64,000 bases of DNA from Fimenecus sp036652055 (GTDB taxonomy: Bacteria > Bacillota > Clostridia > Oscillospirales > Acutalibacteraceae): contig JAVVWP010000007.1 of assembly GCA_036652055.1 (NCBI GenBank), positions 4,378-68,377 on the forward strand. The letters are read 5' to 3'. The notes below the pieces were generated by a model. The model did not search any database, was not told the origin of the DNA, and was given only the letters and a program-made list of their open reading frames with translations. Numbering within the stretch: the first letter of the stretch is position 1; every line of letters begins with the position of its first letter. Positions 58,816-64,000 of the stretch are shown piece by piece. The position numbers and the translations under genes are program-made.

Positions 58816-60063
58816 ATGGATTTTTATGAAAACAATCAATCCCCAGAAAAAGCACTTTTAATAAGCGTTGATACAGGCGAATTTGATGTTGAAATTTCAC
58901 TCGATGAATTATCAGAGCTTACCTCTACCGCAGGGGCGAAGGTGGTTGCGCAGATGTCACAAAAGCTTTCATCTGTGAACTCCGCTACATTCATTGGCAG
59001 TGGCAGGCTTCAAGAAATAAGCGAGTTTTGCAAAAGCAATGAAATTGATTTGATTATTGCAGATTCTGAACTTTCACCGTCACAGCTTAGAAATATTGAA
59101 GATGAAACAAATGTCAGAGTTATTGACAGAACAATGCTTATTCTTGATATTTTTGCAGCAAGGGCGGCAAGTAGCGAGGGAAAATTGCAGGTCGAGCTTG
59201 CACAGCTTAAATATTCACTGCCTCGCCTCACAGGAAAGGGCAAGACGATGTCGAGGCTTGGTGGAGGCATTGGAACGAGAGGCCCTGGCGAAAGCAAGCT
59301 TGAGAGCGACAGACGCCATATAAGAGAAAAGATACACAATCTCACCGACGAATTAAAGCAAGTTGAAAAAAGGCGAAATGCACTCAGGTCAAGAAGAAAA
59401 AAAGACGGGATAATCACTGCGGTCATTGTTGGCTACACAAATGCAGGAAAATCGACGCTTATGAATGCCCTCACAGGGGCAGGAGTTTTGACAGAAGATA
59501 AACTTTTTGCAACACTTGATCCGACAGCGAGAAAGCTAACGCTACCAAACGGGCAAGATATAATGCTCGTTGACACCGTTGGGCTTGTCAGACGGCTACC
59601 GCATAATCTTGTGGAGGCTTTCAAGTCAACGCTTGAAGAAGCAAGTGAAGCTGATATAATTTTAAATGTTTGTGACGCATCAAGCGAAGAATGTTCAGAG
59701 CATCTTGAAGTTACAGCAAGCCTTTTAAAAGACTTAAAATGTGAAGATAAACCCGTTATTTCAGTTATGAACAAATGCGATAAAATTCCAAATATATATG
59801 ACCTACCAGTTATTGGAAAGGCTGTTTTTATAAGTGCTTTAAATGGCAACGGAATAGATGAGCTTTTAAAGGCAATACAAGAGGCGTTGCCAAAAAACAA
59901 ACGAGAGGTTGAACTTTTAATTCCTTTTGACAAGGGCAATATAGTGGCAGAAATAAGAAAAGATGGCATTTTAAAATCAGAAGAATTTTTAGAAACAGGA
60001 ATTAGCATTAAAGCAATTATTGATATTTCTTATATTGAAACAATAAAAGACTATATAATTTAA
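58816..60063 (+). CDS. hflX: GTPase HflX
   Basis: 415 residues. Ribosome-splitting GTPase that rescues stalled or hibernating ribosomes. N-terminal HflX domain (about 1-190) with SAGAKVVAQMSQ-like text and LGGGIGTRGPGESKLESDRR near 155, then the G domain: G1 GYTNAGKST near 205, G3 DTVG near 255, G4 NKCDK near 318. A short C-terminal strand domain ends it. Start ATG with AGAAAGAG upstream. Its neighbours do not appear functionally linked. Confidence 0.97.
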   Translation: MDFYENNQSPEKALLISVDTGEFDVEISLDELSELTSTAGAKVVAQMSQKLSSVNSATFIGSGRLQEISEFCKSNEIDLIIADSELSPSQLRNIEDETNVRVIDRTMLILDIFAARAASSEGKLQVELAQLKYSLPRLTGKGKTMSRLGGGIGTRGPGESKLESDRRHIREKIHNLTDELKQVEKRRNALRSRRKKDGIITAVIVGYTNAGKSTLMNALTGAGVLTEDKLFATLDPTARKLTLPNGQDIMLVDTVGLVRRLPHNLVEAFKSTLEEASEADIILNVCDASSEECSEHLEVTASLLKDLKCEDKPVISVMNKCDKIPNIYDLPVIGKAVFISALNGNGIDELLKAIQEALPKNKREVELLIPFDKGNIVAEIRKDGILKSEEFLETGISIKAIIDISYIETIKDYII

Positions 60064-60189
60064 AAAACTCTATGTTCATTAATAGAAAATAGTTTACAAT
60101 TTAGCCTTTAATTTTTCTAAAAAAAGGGTTACAATAATATCAATATTTTATCTGTGATGATAAATACAATAATGGAGAGTATTTTAATT

Positions 60190-61038
60190 ATGAGTATTTC
60201 AATTATTACCGATACCACTTGCGACATATCAAAAGATGAATGGGAAAGGCTTAAAATAACCGTCTTGCCACTAACTGTTAGGTTCGATGATGAGGCTTTT
60301 CTTGATGTTCTTGAAATTGATACTGACACATTTTTCAGTCGGCTTGAAAAGTCAAAAAAGCTACCGTCAACATCTTTAATTCCGCCCGCTGTGTTTGAAG
60401 AAGCTTTTAAGAATGAACTTGACAAGGGAAACGATGTAATTGCTATTCTTTTGTCCTCGCAAATGAGTGGAACATATAATTCTGCACTTATTGCAAAACA
60501 AATGCTCGGTAGCGATAATATTTATATTGTTGACTCACGAAATGTTACTTTTGGGCTTGGGCTTTTAGTTTATGAGGCAATAAGGCTTAGAGATATTGGA
60601 TTTTCTGCAAAAGAAATTTTTGAAAAAATTGAAGAATGCAAAAGCAGAGTTCAAGTTCTTGCAATTTTAGGTGACTTAAAATATGTAAAAATGGGTGGCA
60701 GGCTTTCTGCTACAAGTGCGTTTTTTGCTAACATTTTAAATATCCGTCCTATTGTTGAGGTTAATTTCAAAATGGGGCAAATCCATGTTTATGGAAAAGC
60801 CAGAGGCATAAAGGCTTGTATGGAATATGTAAACAAAGAAATTCTAAAGCTTGGAATTGACGAGGAAAGGCAAGTTATTGTCGCTAATGCAAGTGCAAAG
60901 GAATTAGAAAATCAATTTGTCGAGTCTATTCGCCGTGTCACTGATAAAGAACTTATTTTTGGGCGAGTGGGAAGTGCTGTTGGTGCATATTGCGGGCCAA
61001 ATAGCGTTGGAATTTCATTTTTCAAAAAAATTAAATAA
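60190..61038 (+). CDS. DegV family protein
   Basis: 282 residues. Fatty-acid-binding protein of the FakB/DegV fold that presents acyl chains to the FakA kinase. N-terminal IITDTTCDISKDEW, LSSQMSGTYNSA near 90, VDSRNVTFGLGLLV near 115 and GRLSATSAFFANIL near 175 fit. No fakA gene is adjacent. The ATG at 60190 has GGAGAG ten bases upstream; in-frame ATGs further up lack this spacing. Confidence 0.93.
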   Translation: MSISIITDTTCDISKDEWERLKITVLPLTVRFDDEAFLDVLEIDTDTFFSRLEKSKKLPSTSLIPPAVFEEAFKNELDKGNDVIAILLSSQMSGTYNSALIAKQMLGSDNIYIVDSRNVTFGLGLLVYEAIRLRDIGFSAKEIFEKIEECKSRVQVLAILGDLKYVKMGGRLSATSAFFANILNIRPIVEVNFKMGQIHVYGKARGIKACMEYVNKEILKLGIDEERQVIVANASAKELENQFVESIRRVTDKELIFGRVGSAVGAYCGPNSVGISFFKKIK

Positions 61039-61044
61039 AAAAAT

Positions 61045-61085
61045 AAAACTGCACTAAGAGCCAAAAAAGGCAAAAGTGCAGTTTT
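61045..61085 (-). repeat. 41-bp hairpin repeat, copy 2 (bidirectional terminator)
   Basis: ACTGCAC and GTGCAGT form the outer stem, with inner GCC/GGC pairs and A/T runs on both sides. It lies between the convergent DegV and lipoprotein genes and is the inverse copy of the hairpin at 49829-49869. Confidence 0.75.
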
Positions 61086-61099
61086 CATTTTATTAATTG

Positions 61100-61732
61100 T
61101 TATACTAATTGTTTTTTATATAATGGCAACAAAATTCTTTTGGTGAGTTCAAAAACCATTTTACCATCGCTTTTTGAAAGCCCCTCATTGATATCAGCAC
61201 CATTTGTTCTTTGCATTTCACCGTTTTGCTTAACAGTATAAACAAATTTAAGTGTTCTTGAGCTTCTTAGAAGTTTTCCGTTTTTATCTCGTTCACCGCT
61301 AAATTGCCAAACAGTGTTTTCGTCGCCACCATCACCGTCATAAAGCACAGCTAAAAGAATGGGGTCAACATCATATCTCTCTGCAACAAGCCTTATGAAT
61401 TTATTGTCTTTATCGATGCTTACCATCATATTATTTGCTTTTGTAGCTACAACAGTCACCTCCGGAGAGTTTGCGTTGTTATTTGTATTAGCATCAGCTT
61501 TTTTTGTGGTTCCTTTAGTTGGAACTTTCTTTTTTGTTGTAGTTACTTTGTCATTCTTTTTTGCAGTAGAATCTAAAGTTTCATTCGATTGAACACTTTC
61601 TTCGACGGTATCAATTACATCTGAACTCGACTCATCAATAGGGGCGTCAACACCTTCATTTCCTTTACATGCAGAAAAGCAAACTAATATGGCAAGACAC
61701 ATTACTATTATTTTTAAAATTTTAAAATTCAT
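61100..61732 (-). CDS. Lipoprotein with Thr/Lys-rich linker, unknown
   Basis: 210 residues. A lipoprotein signal ends in FSAC (Cys 22), followed by an acidic/Ser then Thr/Lys/Asn linker (about 25-95) and a 110-residue C-terminal domain with DPILLAVLYDGDGGDENTVW and QRTNGADINEGLSKSD. The linker is like that of the DUF4474 lipoprotein elsewhere in the window, but the domain is different and not recognised. AGGTG lies eight bases before the ATG. It lies downstream of a 40-residue peptide gene on the same strand, with a hairpin between them. Confidence 0.75.
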   Translation of the reverse strand: MNFKILKIIVMCLAILVCFSACKGNEGVDAPIDESSSDVIDTVEESVQSNETLDSTAKKNDKVTTTKKKVPTKGTTKKADANTNNNANSPEVTVVATKANNMMVSIDKDNKFIRLVAERYDVDPILLAVLYDGDGGDENTVWQFSGERDKNGKLLRSSRTLKFVYTVKQNGEMQRTNGADINEGLSKSDGKMVFELTKRILLPLYKKQLV

Positions 61733-61757
61733 TTATTATTACACCTAAATATAAATC

Positions 61758-61783
61758 GAACGGTGTATTTTATTACACCGTTC
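61758..61783 (-). terminator. Hairpin between the peptide and lipoprotein genes
   Basis: GAACGGTGTA and TACACCGTTC form a perfect 10-bp stem with a six-base loop. On the minus strand it is followed by GATTTATATTT, a mediocre T tract, so it may end most peptide transcripts and let some continue into the lipoprotein gene. Confidence 0.6.
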
Positions 61784-61808
61784 AGTTCATTTCAACTCAA
61801 TGTTTGAA

Positions 61809-61931
61809 TTAAGCAACCGTTGTTGTTGTTGATCCGCCAGCAGCTACATAAACCTGTTGGAAGAAATCAATGATTTTCTGAAGAACATCTGGTGGGATTA
61901 TCTTTGCGAGAATAGCTACGAATTGTTCCAT
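61809..61931 (-). CDS. 40-residue peptide of unknown function
   Basis: Starts MEQFVAILAKIIPPDVLQKI; the first 30 residues are hydrophobic with regularly placed charges, an amphipathic helix broken by a PP pair, then AAGGSTTTTVA. GAGGTG lies six bases before the ATG at 61931, and a good promoter and hairpin surround it, so expression is likely. It has no signal peptide. It could be a membrane-active or signalling peptide; no family recognised. Confidence 0.65.
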   Translation of the reverse strand: MEQFVAILAKIIPPDVLQKIIDFFQQVYVAAGGSTTTTVA

Positions 61932-61981
61932 TTTATTCACCTCATAGAATATAATTTTTTGGGGGTCTCCCCTACGATTAA

Positions 61982-62010
61982 AATATATCATAGTTATGCT
62001 TTTTTTGCAA
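61982..62010 (-). promoter_or_regulatory. Promoter of the 40-residue peptide gene
   Basis: TTGCAA (62005-62010) and TATATT (61982-61987) on the minus strand, 17-base spacer. The short leader contains a GGGG/CCCC mini-hairpin. Confidence 0.65.
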
Positions 62011-62227
62011 CTGTGAAATTGCCCAAAATTTAGCAATGCGCTTTGTTTAAAACACACAAAAACAGCTATTAAACCGTGTTTTTAACGATATATTGAGCAA
62101 TAATATGTTCAATATCACTCCGATTTGACGAAATAATTATATTATATTTTTTTATTAATATAATATGTTTTGAAATTCATAAAAAGTGTGATAAAATATA
62201 AACATAATATTCGTGAGGAGAAATGAT

Positions 62228-63391
62228 TTGGATATAAAAAACAACAGCTTACAATGTCCGCTTTACAAGAAATGCGGTGGGTGCCAGCTTCAGAATTTAA
62301 CATATAAAGAGCAATTACAATTTAAACAAGTAAAGGCAATAAGATTGCTCGGGAAATATTGTCATGTTGAAGAAATAATAGGAATGGAAAACCCTTATCA
62401 TTATCGAAACAAGGTGCAAGCCGCTTTTTCAACCGATAAGCGTGGAACGATTATTTCTGGAGTTTATCAATCTACTACGCATCGTGTTGTCAGCGTTTCT
62501 GACTGCTTAACAGAAGATAAAAAAGCCGATGAAATAATAGGCACAATCAGAATGCTACTAAAAAGTTTTAAACTAAAAACATATAATGAGGATTTGCACA
62601 TAGGCTTTTTGCGTCATGTCCTTGTTAAAAGAGGCTTTAAAAGCGGTCAAATTATGGTGGTTTTAGTGACAGGCTCAAAACAATTCCCATCAAAAAGTGC
62701 ATTTGTTAAGGCTCTTATGGAAAAGCACCCTGAAATTACAACTATAATTCAAAATATTAATGATAGAGAAACTAGCCTTGTGCTGGGGGATAGAAGCGAA
62801 GTCCTTTACGGAAGTGGAAAAATCGAAGAACAGCTTTGTGAGTTTACATTTAAAATATCGCCAAAATCATTTTATCAGATAAATCCTATTCAGACAGAGG
62901 TTTTATACAAAAAAGCAATGGAATTTGCCGACCTGTCGGGAACCGAAACCGTTATTGACGCCTATTGTGGAACTGGAACAATCGGAATTTTCGCCTCAAA
63001 GCTTGCAAAAGATGTTATTGGAGTTGAGGTCAACAGAGATGCAGTTCGTGACGCAAGGGATAATGCAAAATTAAATAAAGCTAAGAATGTCAGGTTTTTT
63101 TGTGCCGACGCAGGCGATTTTATGATTTCAATGGCACAGGCAGGCGAAAAAGCAGATTTAGTTTTTATGGATCCACCTCGTCAAGGCAGCGATAATGCTT
63201 TTTTAAGCTCACTTATTACGCTTGCACCAAAAAAGATAGTATATGTTTCTTGTAGCCCAGAAACCCTTGCAAGAGATTTGCTTTTCCTTTCAACTAATGG
63301 ATATAAAGTAAGAAAAATTCAACCAGTGGATATGTTCCCACATACAAATCACGTTGAGTGTGTTTGTTTGATGACCCGTACTAGCAAGTAA
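62228..63391 (+). CDS. rlmD: 23S rRNA (uracil-C5)-methyltransferase, RlmD/RumA family
   Basis: 387 residues. Uses S-adenosylmethionine to make 5-methyluridine in 23S rRNA; the iron-sulfur ligands are in CPLYKKCGGC (about residues 9-18) with a further Cys in SDCLT. Methylase motifs: DAYCGTGTIGIFA near 250, FMDPPRQGSD near 320 and the catalytic Cys in YVSCSPETLARDL near 342. The TTG start at 62228 has GAGGAG upstream; the GTG five codons earlier lacks one. A recombinase fragment follows, consistent with an element inserted at the 3' end of this gene. Confidence 0.95.
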   Translation: MDIKNNSLQCPLYKKCGGCQLQNLTYKEQLQFKQVKAIRLLGKYCHVEEIIGMENPYHYRNKVQAAFSTDKRGTIISGVYQSTTHRVVSVSDCLTEDKKADEIIGTIRMLLKSFKLKTYNEDLHIGFLRHVLVKRGFKSGQIMVVLVTGSKQFPSKSAFVKALMEKHPEITTIIQNINDRETSLVLGDRSEVLYGSGKIEEQLCEFTFKISPKSFYQINPIQTEVLYKKAMEFADLSGTETVIDAYCGTGTIGIFASKLAKDVIGVEVNRDAVRDARDNAKLNKAKNVRFFCADAGDFMISMAQAGEKADLVFMDPPRQGSDNAFLSSLITLAPKKIVYVSCSPETLARDLLFLSTNGYKVRKIQPVDMFPHTNHVECVCLMTRTSK

Positions 63392-63726
63392 TAGTGCCAA
63401 GAACGCCCTAAACAGGGCATTTTAGCGAGATATAGAAAAATCATTATGTCCGCCCAAAATTCAGCAGGTAAAAAAACAATAACCGAATACACTCGAACCC
63501 AGTGTTTATAAGGGCTGACCGATTGTTGCGATATGGCTTGGGGAGTGCATAGAACTGCTGGCATAGTGGGAGTGTGTAGTGTTGTTGACAGCAATCTGAG
63601 GGTTTTTATAGTAATTCTAAGTTGCGTGTTTAAGGTAGATTTCATTCAAAATCAAAATAGACTACTCACTATTGAGGCGGTTTTGATTATGATGATTAGG
63701 CTATTTGGGTAGCTTGGAGGTGCGGT
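63392..63726 (+). other. Gene-less stretch at the edge of a probable mobile element
   Basis: 335 bases without a supportable gene. It starts with a short hairpin (GCCCT/AGGGC, 63405-63418) that may end rlmD. From about 63470 the base composition becomes less AT-rich than the preceding 60 kb, with G-rich runs, suggesting foreign DNA. No direct repeat of the rlmD end could be found, since the other boundary is outside the window. Confidence 0.4.
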
Positions 63727-63942
63727 ATGGAATATAATCCGAGAGTTCAAATAATTCCGGCAAAGCCAAAGCCGAGGGATAAGCGTGTGGCAATTTATGC
63801 TCGTGTAAGTTCTAATAGTGCGGAACAGCTTAATAGCTTGACTGCACAAATATCCGGACTTACAAGATTGACGGCAGCCAATCCAACTTGGCTTCTTGTT
63901 GATACTGTCCCGGTCAAGCGAAGTTGTAACACCATGCTATAA
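63727..63942 (+). pseudogene. Broken N terminus of a large serine recombinase
   Basis: ATG at 63727 with GGAGGTG eight bases upstream. Residues 19-60 match the start of a resolvase/recombinase domain: KRVAIYARVSSNSAEQLNSL with the catalytic Ser of RVSS, then AQISGLTRL and NPTWLLVD. At about 63905 the family resemblance ends abruptly; the frame reads unrelated residues and stops at 63942, where an intact protein would go on for several hundred residues. An insertion at that point, rather than a point mutation, is likely, as no other frame continues the domain. Confidence 0.7.
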
Positions 63943-63975
63943 ATTCTATTAAGCTACCCTTGCGGCGCATGGTGT
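63929..63975. repeat. Long-range inverted repeat in the disrupting sequence
   Basis: ACACCATGC (63929-63937) is complementary to GCATGGTGT (63967-63975), just after the point where the recombinase breaks off. The region is more GC-rich than the flanking genes and looks structured, as an RNA-based insert such as a group II intron end might be; the evidence is thin. Confidence 0.35.
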
Positions 63976-64000
63976 GAGCCCGCCGTTATAAGAATGGGGA

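Noticed and set aside
63905..64000. Group II intron 5' end disrupting the recombinase
   Set aside because: The segment looks structured, but no clear GTGYG start at the break point and no intron domain can be shown from under 100 bases.
1..64000. CRISPR arrays, tRNA, rRNA, insertion sequences
   Set aside because: No regularly spaced repeats, no tRNA or rRNA signatures and no transposase genes were seen by eye; a covariance-model scan would settle this.

Overview
The window looks like chromosome of an AT-rich, spore-forming Gram-positive anaerobe of the class Clostridia. The order level (Oscillospirales/Ruminococcaceae-like) is an inference from gene style only. The evidence is AT-rich DNA; many TTGACA/TATAAT-type promoters with 16-18 bp spacers; strong AGGAGG-type ribosome binding sites; spoIIE; a complete S10-spc-alpha ribosomal supercluster with a KOW-protein gene between map and infA; zinc-binding forms of S14, S4, L36 and L24; sortase; and clostridial families such as DUF4474, DUF1700/DUF4097 and the GGGtGRT protein. 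No rRNA, tRNA, CRISPR array or insertion sequence was recognised.

Layout. 1-5.7 kb: Fur-family and AraC-family regulators, a thioredoxin-reductase-like flavoprotein, pyruvate kinase, a 37-codon gene with its own promoter and terminator, and a degenerate histidine-kinase-like protein. 6-10 kb: GAPDH, then a surface operon (sortase substrate, sortase, membrane protein, acetyltransferase). 10-17 kb: rlmH-yycJ-phosphodiesterase operon and ahcY on the minus strand, a DUF4474 lipoprotein with yfbR, a YbjQ protein, fabG and a lone prepilin. 17-30 kb: a 590-residue membrane protein, the trmN6-like/rsmI pair, an XRE regulator, a phosphatase, the PadR-DUF1700-DUF4097-PspC operon, spoIIE, and two tandem paralogous membrane-anchored proteins. 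30.2-46.1 kb: the ribosomal supercluster from rpsJ to rplQ with secY, adk, map, infA and rpoA, starting with a structured leader that contains an attenuator. 46.1-53 kb: TrpB2, malQ and a phosphoesterase, then a three-gene DUF2264/dehydrogenase/isomerase operon, all minus strand. 53-63.4 kb: uppP, a small gene under a LexA-type SOS box, the NifU-like/GGGtGRT pair, a GH31 glucosidase, hflX, a DegV protein, a Thr-rich lipoprotein with a 40-residue peptide gene, and rlmD. 63.4-64 kb: edge of a probable mobile element with a broken serine recombinase.

Most of the window is housekeeping DNA. The parts most worth following are (i) the sortase operon, where a strong terminator hairpin lies inside the sortase reading frame with a possible competing antiterminator; (ii) the 78-residue gene behind a perfect CGAAC-N4-GTTCG box; (iii) two very small peptide genes with consensus promoters (4745-4858 and 61809-61931); (iv) a 41-bp hairpin repeat present in two distant terminators; (v) several perfect palindromes placed on promoters (447-461, 5778-5794, 13608-13625); and (vi) a probably leaderless trmN6-like mRNA. 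All promoter, operator and hairpin calls are by eye.
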